A stretch of DNA of 64,000 bases from Roseovarius amoyensis (GTDB lineage Bacteria; Pseudomonadota; Alphaproteobacteria; Rhodobacterales; Rhodobacteraceae): the NCBI RefSeq assembly GCF_003260265.1, contig NZ_QITQ01000003.1:186001-250000 (forward strand), written 5' to 3'. Shown piece by piece: positions 45,385 through 53,848 of this stretch. The notes under the pieces were generated by a model. That model saw only the letters and a program-made list of their open reading frames with translations. It was not told where the DNA came from and ran no database searches. Every line of letters begins with the position of its first letter. The stretch's first letter is position 1. A program made the translations under genes and the position numbers.

Positions 45385-46430
45385 GCAAGCGACCCGCGAT
45401 AGGCAACCCCCTGCCCCTCGACCAGGTGGCCAAGGCGGATGACGGTTTCACCAGCTTGCGCCAGCCCCGCGGCCAGATCATCGGCACGCGCGGCATCGAC
45501 AGCCAGCACCATGCCGATACCGCTGTTGAAGGTCTTGAGCATCTCGGCCTCGGCCAGATCGCCGGTGCGCGCCAGCCACTCGAACACCCCCGGCAGTTGC
45601 CATGAGGAAAGATCGACCTCTGCCCCCACGCCCTCGGGCAGGACGCGCGGCAGGTTTTCGGTCAGCCCGCCGCCGGTGATATGGGCCAGCGCATGCACCC
45701 CGCCCGCCCTGATCGCCGCCAGGGCGGACCGCACATAAAGCCGCGTCGGCGCCAACAGCGCCGCGCCAAGGGTGCCATCGGCCCAGGGGCACGGATCAGC
45801 CCAGCCCAGCCCCGACACCTCGACCAGGCGGCGCACCAAGCTGTAACCGTTGGAATGCACCCCGTCCGAGGCCAGCCCCAACAGAACGTCGCCCGCCGCC
45901 ACCCCGGCCGGCAGTGCCGCGCCCCGTTCCATCGCGCCCACGGCAAACCCGGCAAGGTCGAAATCGCCCGCGCCGTACATGCCCGGCATCTCGGCGGTCT
46001 CGCCGCCGATCAACGCGCAGCCCGACCCGGTGCAGCCCTTTGCGATGCCCTCGATCACGCGCGCGGCGCTGTCGATGTCCAGCTTGCCGGTGGCGAAATA
46101 GTCCAGAAAGAACAGCGGCTCGGCCCCCTGGCAGACCAGGTCGTTGACGCACATCGCCACCAGGTCTATGCCGATGGTGTCCATCTCGCCGGTGTCGATG
46201 GCCAGCCGCAGCTTGGTGCCGACGCCATCGGTCGCGGCCACCAGCACCGGGTCGTCATACCCCGCCGCGCGCAGATCAAAGAGCGCGCCAAAGCCGCCCA
46301 GCCCCGACATCACGCCGGGCCGCGCGGTGGCCTTTGCCGCCGGCTTGATCCGCTCGACCAGCGCGTTCCCCGCGTCGATATCGACGCCCGCCTCAGCATA
46401 GGTGATGCCCTTGTTCGCGCCTTTGGCCAT
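45381..46430 (-). CDS. purM: Phosphoribosylformylglycinamidine cyclo-ligase (AIR synthetase)
   Basis: 349-aa PurM. It starts [20 protein letters not shown], with [69 protein letters not shown] and [19 protein letters not shown]. The start was chosen at the family N-terminus; the frame is open upstream to 46526. It forms an operon with purN by 4-nt overlap. The tRNA gene lies 117 bp upstream on the other strand. Confidence 0.95.
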   Translation of the reverse strand: MAKGANKGITYAEAGVDIDAGNALVERIKPAAKATARPGVMSGLGGFGALFDLRAAGYDDPVLVAATDGVGTKLRLAIDTGEMDTIGIDLVAMCVNDLVCQGAEPLFFLDYFATGKLDIDSAARVIEGIAKGCTGSGCALIGGETAEMPGMYGAGDFDLAGFAVGAMERGAALPAGVAAGDVLLGLASDGVHSNGYSLVRRLVEVSGLGWADPCPWADGTLGAALLAPTRLYVRSALAAIRAGGVHALAHITGGGLTENLPRVLPEGVGAEVDLSSWQLPGVFEWLARTGDLAEAEMLKTFNSGIGMVLAVDAARADDLAAGLAQAGETVIRLGHLVEGQGVAYRGSLA

Positions 46431-46546
46431 GCCCGTCCACTCCGACCGTTTGGGTTTGGCGCCTCGGTTAGACCATCGCAGGCGGCCGCGCAATCGCGAA
46501 AGGCTTGACGCCCCCGCGCAGCGCACCTAACCAGTGGCCTCAGGTC

Positions 46547-46623
46547 GGGCCTGTAGCTCAATTGGTTAGAGCAGAGCGCTCATAACGCTTTGGTTGGGGG
46601 TTCGAGTCCCTCCGGGCCTACCA
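46547..46623 (+). tRNA. tRNA with CAT anticodon (Ile2 or elongator Met)
   Basis: 77-nt cloverleaf: acceptor GGGCCTG / CGGGCCT (with G-U pairs at 1:72 and 6:67), D arm GCTC / GAGC, anticodon stem GAGCG / CGCTT with loop CTCATAA (anticodon CAT), T arm GGGGG / CCCTC, and CCA encoded. The CAT anticodon can mean Met or, with lysidine, Ile (AUA). The anticodon arm and variable loop look more like tRNA-Ile2, which I favour. Confidence 0.92.
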
Positions 46624-46713
46624 GACCATCCCGTTGAAACTAAAGAAAACTATTGATTCCAGGGCCTTGTGCCCGTTCTATGGTTACAGTTTTGGTTGCA
46701 AACGCAGATCGTT

Positions 46714-46845
46714 TTGGCAGGCAAGATCAGTCACCTGGTGAATCGCTCAGGGCGCTACCACGCCCGGCTTGTTGTTCCGAAAGACCTGCGGCCCATCGTC
46801 GGCAAGACCAAGCTACGCACCCCCTTGGGAGGCAACTGCCGCTGA
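46714..46845 (+). pseudogene. Tyrosine integrase N-terminal remnant
   Basis: A 43-codon piece 91 bp after the tRNA reads AGKISHLVNRSGRYHARLVV then PKDLRPIVGKTKLRTPLGG before a stop. That is the N-terminal core-binding start of phage-type tyrosine recombinases (normally a MAGKIS-like start; here the first codon is TTG). The rest of the integrase is gone. It marks a former element that used the tRNA as its attachment site. Confidence 0.75.
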
Positions 46846-46884
46846 GCGCGACGAGGGCGATTTCAGCGGTCAGCCGACACCCCC

Positions 46885-47048
46885 ATTGAGCGCAAGACCG
46901 ATGTCGTCGGCATCTTTCCGAACGAAGCCGCCATACGCCGGCTCGTTGGCGCCATTTTCACGGTGCAGACCAAGGAATGGAGGGTCAGCGCTGGCGATAC
47001 CTGACGCTGGTCATCGAACGCAAATTGACTGGCTTGAACCCGTTCTGA
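46885..47048 (+). pseudogene. IS256/mutator-family transposase remnant
   Basis: Frame 1 reads IERKTDVVGIFPNEAAIRRL then VGAIFTVQTKEW, which is the C-terminal block of mutator-type (IS256) transposases. A one-base deletion then shifts the frame; the next frame continues QRWRYLTLV, matching the usual R-x-R-Y-M-T-L. The 523-bp gap 46624-47146 contains only this and the integrase remnant. Confidence 0.75.
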
Positions 47049-47146
47049 ACACCCGAAACGATCTGAAAAGAGCCGGCTGGAAAATCCCTGCCGCCCCTTT
47101 CCCTGCACAAGATTTTTCGCGCATGTCTTGGGGAAATAGGCTGACC

Positions 47147-48349
47147 TCAGCTGTCTTTATGGTTGACGATCAGGTCCGCATTCTCTGGCAACTCGGCGAC
47201 GACGCTCACCGCGTCGGCACGAATTCTCGAATGCAGTTTGAAAGCCTCGGCGCAGGCGGCTTCGGCCGCGGCCGCGTCAGCGCCATCTTCAAGCACAAGC
47301 GAGATGCGGATCATGTCGCGATCTTTTTCCCGCGTCACCACGGCCTGCGCGGCCTTTGCCCCCGGCGTCGCGATGACGACCTCTTCGATCACGCGAGGAT
47401 AGACGAATATCTCGCGCACCTTGACCGCCGCGCCGACCCGGCCCTGCAACGCCGACAGGCGCTTGACGCTGCCATCCTCGTTGCTTTCAAGCGCAAAAGC
47501 ACTGTCACCGGTGCCAAACCGGATCATCGGCCAAGTGGCATCACGCGCGGTCACCACAACCTCGCCCGGCTCGCCCTGCGGCATCTGCTCTCCGCTGACC
47601 GGATCGCAGATTTGCACCACGCGGTCGGGGTGAACCACATAGCCTTCGCCGCCATCCTCGCAGGCAACAAGACCCAGATCGGCAGTTGCATAGGCGGACC
47701 AGGTGGAGACACCATAGGTGTCTTCGATCATACGGCGCTTGGCCATCCAGTCGCCCATCTCGCCGCCCAGGAACGCGGTTTTCACCTTCCAGGCATCGCG
47801 CCCATAGGTTTCGACCACCTTGTCCGCGAGCGTCAGGAAGAACGCGGTCGAGGCGCAGATCGCGGTCACGCCAGTTTCCACGATGATCTGTGCCTGAAGC
47901 TCGGTGTTGCCCACGCCACCGGGAATGACCGTGGCGCCCGCCACCTGCGCCGCTTCGTCGAACAACAGCCCCGCCGGCACGAGGTGATACATCCAGGTAT
48001 TCAGGATGATATCCCCTGCGCCCACTCCGGCCGTCTTGAAAAGCAGGTCAAGCCCGTGCCCGCCGCCGCCCGGAAGCGCCGGTTCAAAGATCGGGCCGGG
48101 TGAGGTGTAGATCCGCCCGACATCCTTCAGATCAGCGGCGAGGAACCCGCCGAAGGGCGGATTCTCACGCTGGATGTTCAAAAGTTCTTCTTTCTTCATC
48201 ACCGGCAGACGTGACAAGTCCGCCAACGACCTTACGGCTGCCGGATCGAATCCAGCAGCCGCAAATCGTGATTTCAGACCCGGGGCCTTTTCGGCCGCGA
48301 CGGTATAGGCTTGAGCTATGTCTACGAAAAAGTCGTCAGACATGTCCAT
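47147..48349 (-). CDS. Phenylacetate-CoA ligase-like AMP-binding enzyme (PaaK family)
   Basis: 400-aa adenylate-forming enzyme, shorter than classic acyl-CoA synthetases and like PaaK proteins: LSRLPVMKKEELLNIQREN, SPGPIFEPALPGGG (in place of the usual T-S-G-T-T-G-x-P), WSAYATADLGLV, the Asp of FGTGDSAF and a C-terminal GRVGAAVKVREIFVYP. It would activate a carboxylic acid to its CoA thioester. It is the last gene of a six-gene operon of CoA enzymes (from 52638 down). Start could also be the Met two codons in (48343). Substrate unknown. Confidence 0.85.
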   Translation of the reverse strand: MDMSDDFFVDIAQAYTVAAEKAPGLKSRFAAAGFDPAAVRSLADLSRLPVMKKEELLNIQRENPPFGGFLAADLKDVGRIYTSPGPIFEPALPGGGGHGLDLLFKTAGVGAGDIILNTWMYHLVPAGLLFDEAAQVAGATVIPGGVGNTELQAQIIVETGVTAICASTAFFLTLADKVVETYGRDAWKVKTAFLGGEMGDWMAKRRMIEDTYGVSTWSAYATADLGLVACEDGGEGYVVHPDRVVQICDPVSGEQMPQGEPGEVVVTARDATWPMIRFGTGDSAFALESNEDGSVKRLSALQGRVGAAVKVREIFVYPRVIEEVVIATPGAKAAQAVVTREKDRDMIRISLVLEDGADAAAAEAACAEAFKLHSRIRADAVSVVAELPENADLIVNHKDS

Positions 48350-48370
48350 GCCTCCCTGGCCATTCGTTGG

Positions 48371-49180
48371 TTAAAGCGGGCAGTCCTTGCGGAAGTTCGG
48401 CGCGCGCTTCTCGCGGTGTGACAGCACACCTTCCTTGACATCTTCGCCCATGAAGCCAAGCATTTCCAGAGCCGTCGAAGCATCAAAGATCGGGCCGGCC
48501 TGGCGCAGCCAGTTGTTCAGCGAATACTTGGTCCACCGGATCGCGCTTTGCGAGCCGTTGGCGAGTTCGACAGCCGTGTCCAAAGCGATCTGCTGCAACT
48601 CGTCATCCTCGACGCACATCGACACAAGACCGATGCGCTCGGCTTCTTCGCCAGATACCGGCTTGCAGGTCATCAGGTAATATTTCGCCTTGGCCATCGA
48701 GGTCAGCAGCGGCCAGATGATCGCCGCAACATCCCCGGCGGCAACACCCAGACGCGGGTGACCATCGACGATCTTGGCGCGCTTGCCGGCGATCGAGATG
48801 TCGGCGAGGATGGCCACGACAAGACCAGCGCCAGCCGCAGGGCCGTTGATCGCGGAAATGATCGGTTTGTTGCAATTGATGATGTTGTAGACGAGGTCTT
48901 TGGCTTCTTTCCACGTCTTCATGATCTCATGCGAGTTGCCGATCATGTTTTCGATCAGGCTGAAGTCGCCCCCCGCCGAGAACGCCTTGCCCGCGCCGGT
49001 CACGATCACCGCGTTGATATCGGGGTCGCGGTTGATGTCGATCCACATATCCGTCATCTGGGTGTGAGTTTCCGCGTCGACGGAATTGAAAGACTCGGGC
49101 CGATCGAACGTGATGCGCAGGACGCGATCCGCCGGGTAATCAAACTTCATCTTGTGGTATTTTGCATAACGATCCGACAT
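48371..49180 (-). CDS. Enoyl-CoA hydratase/isomerase family protein
   Basis: 269-aa crotonase-fold enzyme. The oxyanion-hole blocks are AVIVTGAGKAFSAGGDFSLI and the loop INGPAAGAGLVVAIL; the usual second catalytic Glu position in the HPRLGVAAGDVAA block reads differently (H-P-R-L-G-V-A-A), so hydratase chemistry is not certain. Located 21 bp after the dehydrogenase pair and 21 bp before the ligase gene in the same operon. It probably hydrates or isomerises an enoyl-CoA made by the neighbouring dehydrogenases. Confidence 0.88.
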   Translation of the reverse strand: MSDRYAKYHKMKFDYPADRVLRITFDRPESFNSVDAETHTQMTDMWIDINRDPDINAVIVTGAGKAFSAGGDFSLIENMIGNSHEIMKTWKEAKDLVYNIINCNKPIISAINGPAAGAGLVVAILADISIAGKRAKIVDGHPRLGVAAGDVAAIIWPLLTSMAKAKYYLMTCKPVSGEEAERIGLVSMCVEDDELQQIALDTAVELANGSQSAIRWTKYSLNNWLRQAGPIFDASTALEMLGFMGEDVKEGVLSHREKRAPNFRKDCPL

Positions 49181-49213
49181 GTTTCTGTTCCTTCCTTGGA
49201 TGTTGGTGTGGGT

Positions 49214-50365
49214 TCAGCTAGGCAATCCAAGGACAGCCTTGGACAGAATGTTGCGCTGGATTTCATTTGATCCGCCGTAGATCGTTGCCGGCCGGGCCTT
49301 GTAGAAGCTCGCCAGAACATCGACGCCGACATTGCCGACCTGTAGGGGGCCAATGGTGCCGCCATCTGGTCCTGCCGCCTCGATCATCAGTTCGGTGATG
49401 CGCTGGAAGCACTCGGTTACCCAGATCTTGAGCATCGAGACATCGGCGCCCAGCGTTTCGCCCCGCTTGAGCTGGTCGGCAAAACGCGAGTAGAGCGCGG
49501 CGTGATCCTCAACGTCGAGCGCGGCCTGGGCGAAACGGTCGCGAAACACCGGATCGTCAAAGGCGCCACGGCCACGAGCAAAGTTTTCAAGCTGTCCCAG
49601 AGCGTTCTGGGCCAGGCTTGGCGACCCCATAAAGATGCGCTCGAAGCTCAGCAGCGCCTTGGCCATCGTCCAGCCCTTGTTCAACTCGCCCACTAGGTTT
49701 TCGCGCGGCGTGCGGGCATTATCGAAGAAGACCTCGCAGAACTCGGTTTCTCCCGAAAGGGTCGTGATTGTGCGCACGTCAACGCCGGGCTGATCCATTG
49801 GCGCCAACAAGAAACTGATGCCCTGCTGTTTCTTCGGCGTATCCGGGTCCGTGCGCACCAGCATGAAGATGTGGGTGGCGTCATGCGCCATCGTCGTCCA
49901 GATTTTCTGACCATTGATGACAAAGTCGTCGCCATCAATCTCTGCCCGTGTGCGAAGGTTGGCCAGATCAGAGCCGGCACCGGGCTCGGAGTAACCTTGG
50001 CACCAGATGTCTTCGCAGCTCAGGATACGTGGAAGCCAATAGTCCTTTTGCTTCTGCGTGCCGAACTTGATGATCAGAGGACCCACCATCTGAATGCCCA
50101 TGTCACGCCCGCGGTTCACACCCCAGCGCTGCTGTTCCTCGTAGAAGATCATCAGCTTGGACGCGCTCAGCCCCATGCCGCCATATTCGGCGGGCCAGGC
50201 CGGAGCGACCCAACCCTTGGCGTGAAGCTTGCGGTGCCAATGTTCAACCTCGGCGAATTTCGGACGGTGCGGCAGATGGCGCAGCTCTTCGGGATAATCC
50301 GCCTCGAAGAATTGACGCACTTCCTTGCGGAACTCTGCATCGGTCATTGCGTTCCAGTCGGTCAT
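49214..50365 (-). CDS. Acyl-CoA dehydrogenase family protein (subunit A of a pair)
   Basis: 383-aa flavoprotein: PAWPAEYGGMGLSASKLMIF, QGYSEPGAGSDLANLRTRAE, WTTMAHDATHIFMLVRTDP and the C-terminal ATIYGGSNEIQRNILSKAVL. At the usual catalytic Glu (Y-E-G-T) it has Gly (Y-G-G-S). Start at MTDWNAMTD. It overlaps by 4 nt the second dehydrogenase gene, which lacks the C-terminal motif altogether. This matches alpha2beta2 heteromeric acyl-CoA dehydrogenases of the steroid/bile-acid side-chain type. A role in oxidising a bulky or branched acyl-CoA is inferred. Confidence 0.9.
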   Translation of the reverse strand: MTDWNAMTDAEFRKEVRQFFEADYPEELRHLPHRPKFAEVEHWHRKLHAKGWVAPAWPAEYGGMGLSASKLMIFYEEQQRWGVNRGRDMGIQMVGPLIIKFGTQKQKDYWLPRILSCEDIWCQGYSEPGAGSDLANLRTRAEIDGDDFVINGQKIWTTMAHDATHIFMLVRTDPDTPKKQQGISFLLAPMDQPGVDVRTITTLSGETEFCEVFFDNARTPRENLVGELNKGWTMAKALLSFERIFMGSPSLAQNALGQLENFARGRGAFDDPVFRDRFAQAALDVEDHAALYSRFADQLKRGETLGADVSMLKIWVTECFQRITELMIEAAGPDGGTIGPLQVGNVGVDVLASFYKARPATIYGGSNEIQRNILSKAVLGLPS

Positions 50366-51486
50366 TGCGCTGCCCCTTCCTCTTCCCGCGTCTCGAACCA
50401 AATCCGCCTGTGGTAGGCGTCGTCGCCCAGCCAGGCCGACAGAACCAGCGACCGGTTCAGGTAAAGCCCGATATCGAACTCGTCGGTATAACCGACCGCG
50501 CCGTGCATCTGGATCGCGTCACGCGTGATCTTCTTAGCCGTTGTGACCGCGCGGGCCTTGGCCCGGCTGGCAAGCCGCGCCCGGGCTTTCGGATCGGTTT
50601 CATCATCCATCAGCCCAAGGACTTCGCGCACCCCGGACTGTGCGATCTCCAGCATCACGTTCAGGTCGACTGCGCGATGCTGGATGACCTGGAACGACCC
50701 GATGGGCTTGTCGAACTGCTCCCGGGCCTTGATATACTCCAGAGATATCTCAAAGACGCGTGCGCTCAGGCCGACAAGCTCGGCTGCGGTAAGCGCCGTT
50801 GCATCGTTGATTGCCTCGGCGAGCGCGTTCCGAACCGCATCACCACTGGCCAATTCCTCGGCCGGGGTGCCCGAGAACGAAAGCTCGTCCATAGCGCTGC
50901 CATCGGCCTGCCTGCGCCCTTCGACGGAAAGGCCGTCCGCGCCGACCTCTGTCAGGACGAGAACCGGACCGGCGTCGCCTTCGGCCACGACCAAAAAGCC
51001 CTGTGCGCCGGACGCGCCGACAACCCAGGCCTTGCTGCCATTCAGTTTTCCGTCGGCGTAGCGGCAGCTCGCCTCGGCGGGGCCGCCGTTTGGTCCGCGC
51101 TCCTGCCAGGCGACGGGCAGAACGGTTTCGCCGCTGACAAGCTGTTCCATTCTGGCGTGTTCCGGGCAAAGCCGCCGCAGAAGGCCAAGGCTCAGCGCGA
51201 CTGTCACCACTACCGGTTCCGGGGCGATCACACGGCCGACTTCTTCGGCGATGACGCCGCCTGCGGCCAGGCCCATGCCAAGCCCACCGTTATCTTCGGG
51301 AACTGTCACCCCAAAGACGCCGGCCTCGGCCAGTTCGCGGACCATGTCCGCGTCCCAGCCGCCACCGGCATCGCGCAGTTTTCTGGCCCTTGCGCTGCCG
51401 CCCGCGCGCTCAAACAGGGTGCGCGCGCTTTCACGCAGCAAGCGAAGATCTTCTTGGTCGCTGGAAAGCATGTCAGTCTGTGTCAT
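50362..51486 (-). CDS. Acyl-CoA dehydrogenase family protein (subunit B of a pair)
   Basis: 374-aa acyl-CoA dehydrogenase-like protein. The N-terminal domain is recognisable (DMVRELAEAGVFGVTVPEDN, GGLGMGLAAGGVIAEEVGRV), but the substrate-binding loops are weak. The C-terminus has DAIQMHGAVGYTDEFDIGLY instead of the Y-E-G-T region. Such half-active subunits pair with a full-length partner to build a shared FAD site. It overlaps both neighbours (ATGA with subunit A; 14 bp with the hydratase gene). Confidence 0.88.
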   Translation of the reverse strand: MTQTDMLSSDQEDLRLLRESARTLFERAGGSARARKLRDAGGGWDADMVRELAEAGVFGVTVPEDNGGLGMGLAAGGVIAEEVGRVIAPEPVVVTVALSLGLLRRLCPEHARMEQLVSGETVLPVAWQERGPNGGPAEASCRYADGKLNGSKAWVVGASGAQGFLVVAEGDAGPVLVLTEVGADGLSVEGRRQADGSAMDELSFSGTPAEELASGDAVRNALAEAINDATALTAAELVGLSARVFEISLEYIKAREQFDKPIGSFQVIQHRAVDLNVMLEIAQSGVREVLGLMDDETDPKARARLASRAKARAVTTAKKITRDAIQMHGAVGYTDEFDIGLYLNRSLVLSAWLGDDAYHRRIWFETREEEGAAQ

Positions 51487-51922
51487 TTTGTTTTCGCCGG
51501 ATCATAACGGGGGTGTCGGTTGAAAAAACCACCTCGCCCTTGGGGTTTTTGGCGCAAAGGGTATAGTGCAGAATACCTCGGTCGGGCTTGCTTTTTGACG
51601 GCGTGACCGAGTTGATCGTCAATTCGATATCGAGCGGTTCATCCGGGCGCACGGGCCGCTGCCAGCGCAGATTGTCGAACCCGATGCCACCGATATTGGC
51701 GATACCAACCATGAACTCGGTCGTGATCGGCTTGAACACCTCAAGCATCGTCTGAAAGCCCGAGGCGATCAGGCTGCCGTGTACGGTGGTCGCATAGGCT
51801 TCGTCGGTGTGCAGCTGTTGCGGGTCCCACTCCTCGGCGAATGCTATGATAGCCTCCTTGCTCATCGGGTCGCTGCGGAAGCGAAAAACCTGGCCCGGCG
51901 CGAAGTCATCCAGATACTTCAA
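51473..51922 (-). CDS. MaoC-like hydratase (hot-dog fold)
   Basis: 149-aa single hot-dog protein. The R-hydratase motif is present: FAEEWDPQQLHTDEAYA (Asp and His) followed by GSLIASGFQTM. MaoC-type proteins hydrate 2-enoyl-CoA to (R)-3-hydroxyacyl-CoA. It overlaps the upstream transglutaminase gene by 4 nt and subunit B by 14 bp, so the operon is tightly coupled. Confidence 0.88.
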   Translation of the reverse strand: MKYLDDFAPGQVFRFRSDPMSKEAIIAFAEEWDPQQLHTDEAYATTVHGSLIASGFQTMLEVFKPITTEFMVGIANIGGIGFDNLRWQRPVRPDEPLDIELTINSVTPSKSKPDRGILHYTLCAKNPKGEVVFSTDTPVMIRRKQNDTD

Positions 51923-52638
51923 GAGCCCTCTTCCTTGGAGAAACCGGAATCGTACCCGCTCGAATCCTTGGCAATTCGCACGCGATTGAACTCTTCCAGT
52001 TTTGGGTAGGCTTTCTTGAAGTCCGCCAGGAACTCTGCGATCGGCGCGTCGGCATAGAGCCCCCGGTCATTCACATATTCCATGTGCCGGTGGTTCTGTT
52101 CGTCGAACTCGTGAAAGAGAGCATCGTGATATCCGTCAAAGACCAGCGGTTTGACGCCGAATCGTTCACAGAGTTCCATGTTGAAAGCGGGTGTGACCTT
52201 GTAGGTCTCACCGTCCAGCCACAACTGAACGTATCCGTGATAGATGAACAGGTCGCTATCCATCAACTCCTGCAACTTGGGCGTATTCAGGTGGTTGCGC
52301 ACATCCGCAAACCCCAGAGCGGCGGGAATGCCGACGGCCCGCAGACAGGCAGTAAGAAGGATTGCCTTGGGCACGCAAAACGCCGCTTCTGCCCCGGCAA
52401 TTCGGCTGGCGCGATACGATTCTTTATCCAGCGCAAAGCAATAGGGATCGTAACGGATATTATCGCGAACCGCCTCGAACAGGCGGATCGCCTTGTCACG
52501 GTTGGCTGCATCCGCGGGAAGATCACGCAAAGCCTTGGACACGAAGCCCTGCACTTCGAGGCTGTCGCTTTCGATATAGTGCGTTGGCATGACATAGCGC
52601 TCTGCTTCTGCCGGCAGGTCATCACTCGATTGTGCCAT
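51919..52638 (-). CDS. Transglutaminase-like protein
   Basis: 239-aa transglutaminase-core protein: FEAVRDNIRYDPYCFAL (core start), the nucleophile region EAAFCVPKAILLTACLRAVG (Cys), and the His in FIYHGYVQLWLDGE. The third residue, normally Asp, lies in YKVTPAFNME as Thr. Start at MAQSSDD; the 19 codons upstream would cover the operator at 52654. It is the first gene of the operon. Such proteins appear in acyl-CoA degradation clusters but their job is unclear (amide/ester cleavage or CoA-related). Confidence 0.8.
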   Translation of the reverse strand: MAQSSDDLPAEAERYVMPTHYIESDSLEVQGFVSKALRDLPADAANRDKAIRLFEAVRDNIRYDPYCFALDKESYRASRIAGAEAAFCVPKAILLTACLRAVGIPAALGFADVRNHLNTPKLQELMDSDLFIYHGYVQLWLDGETYKVTPAFNMELCERFGVKPLVFDGYHDALFHEFDEQNHRHMEYVNDRGLYADAPIAEFLADFKKAYPKLEEFNRVRIAKDSSGYDSGFSKEEGS

Positions 52639-52653
52639 TACTCCTCCCAAATT

Positions 52654-52669
52654 TCTAACAAGCGTTAGA
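52654..52669. promoter_or_regulatory. Operator-like inverted repeat, copy 1
   Basis: TCTAAC-AAGC-GTTAGA, perfect 6-bp arms, 15 bp upstream of the transglutaminase start. The same arms with a different spacer occur at 56314. The sequence around both copies (ATTTCTAACA, CGTTAGAT) is shared. TetR-family sites of this size are common in CoA-catabolic clusters; the regulator is not encoded here. Confidence 0.75.
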
Positions 52670-52701
52670 TTAAAGGCTGAAAACTTGCTAGTCAACGAGA
52701 T

Positions 52702-53838
52702 TCATTCTGTCTTCCGCAAATCCACGCCGAAGCGGGCATTGTCTTCTCCCAGGGCGGCCGCGCGTCCGGCAGAATCTGCTGGCGACCGAAACTCCGGTGC
52801 AATCGGCAGCGGCAGTGCAGGCACGTCTTGACCGGATATGTTCAGTTTACGCTCGAACACGCCACGCGCAGCAAAATGCGGATCGGTCGCGGCTTCGGCA
52901 GGTGTTTTCACGACCGAACAACAACAATCCGCCGCCATCAGCAATGGCTCCCACTGCGTCGAGGGTTGGCTTGCCAGTCGCCGCGCTACTTCTGCGGAAC
53001 AGGCAACGGGATCATTCCAGTCGTCGCGAAGATCCTGCGGCTGGCCGATGACATCACAGAAGGCTTGCCAGAACTTCTCTTCCAGTGCTCCCACCGCAAT
53101 CTGCCGGCCATCCGCCGCCGAATAAAGCCGGTAGCGCGCTAGGCCACCGGTCAGACGGCTGGCGGCGTTCCCAATCTCCCGCCCGGCAATCACGCCTTCT
53201 GCATGCGCCCAATAGGCGAATGCGAATGCTCCCTCGGACATCGCAATGTCGAGGTGAACGCCCTTTCCGCTCTTTTGTCGCGCCATCAGGGCAAGCAGGA
53301 TGTTGACGACCGCTGGATAGGTGCCGCCGCCGATATCGGCCAGCAGACCGAACGGCATGGTCGGTTGCTCGTCCGGTCCGCGGCTCAGCGACAGAACCCC
53401 CGCATCGCCCACGTAATTGAGGTCATGACCGGCAGTGGTGGACTTTGGGCCAGTCTGGCCATAGCCGGTGATCGAACAGTAGATGATACCCGGATTGATC
53501 GCGCGCACGGCCTCATATCCCAGCCCGAGCCGGTCCATCACGCCGGGACGGAACTGTTCTACCAGAACATCGGCCTTTTCAAGCAAGGGACGCAGAACAT
53601 CGAGCGCGTCCTTCGACTTCAGATCAATGGCCACCGATTGTTTGCCGTGGTTCAACACGGCAAAGCCGATGCTCTCACCATCGATCTTTGGGTCTGTGTG
53701 TCGCGCGTCCTCGCCCACCCCAGGCCGCTCGAACTTGATAACTTCGGCTCCGGCCTCGGCAAGCATGAGCGTCGCCATCGGACCGGGAAGAAGGGTGCTG
53801 AAATCCAGCACCAGGATACCCTTAAGAGGTTGAGTCAT
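52702..53838 (-). CDS. CaiB/BaiF CoA-transferase family, AMACR-like racemase
   Basis: 378-aa protein closest in motif to alpha-methylacyl-CoA racemase: LPGPMATLMLAEAGAEVIKF, VEQFRPGVMDRLGLGYEA, SITGYGQTGP, GHDLNYVGDAGVLSL (AMACR His block) and LLADIGGGTYPAV (catalytic Asp). AMACR epimerises 2-methyl-branched acyl-CoAs (for example pristanoyl- or sterol side-chain CoA). It lies last in a four-gene unit beginning at 56268. A CoA transferase role is the alternative. Confidence 0.87.
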   Translation of the reverse strand: MTQPLKGILVLDFSTLLPGPMATLMLAEAGAEVIKFERPGVGEDARHTDPKIDGESIGFAVLNHGKQSVAIDLKSKDALDVLRPLLEKADVLVEQFRPGVMDRLGLGYEAVRAINPGIIYCSITGYGQTGPKSTTAGHDLNYVGDAGVLSLSRGPDEQPTMPFGLLADIGGGTYPAVVNILLALMARQKSGKGVHLDIAMSEGAFAFAYWAHAEGVIAGREIGNAASRLTGGLARYRLYSAADGRQIAVGALEEKFWQAFCDVIGQPQDLRDDWNDPVACSAEVARRLASQPSTQWEPLLMAADCCCSVVKTPAEAATDPHFAARGVFERKLNISGQDVPALPLPIAPEFRSPADSAGRAAALGEDNARFGVDLRKTE

Positions 53839-53848
53839 TGCTACTTCC

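Noticed and set aside
46769..48103. 444-codon plus-strand frame over the transposase remnant and ligase gene
   Set aside because: It has no family match and covers the antisense of the PaaK-like ligase; the real remnant signals are in other frames.
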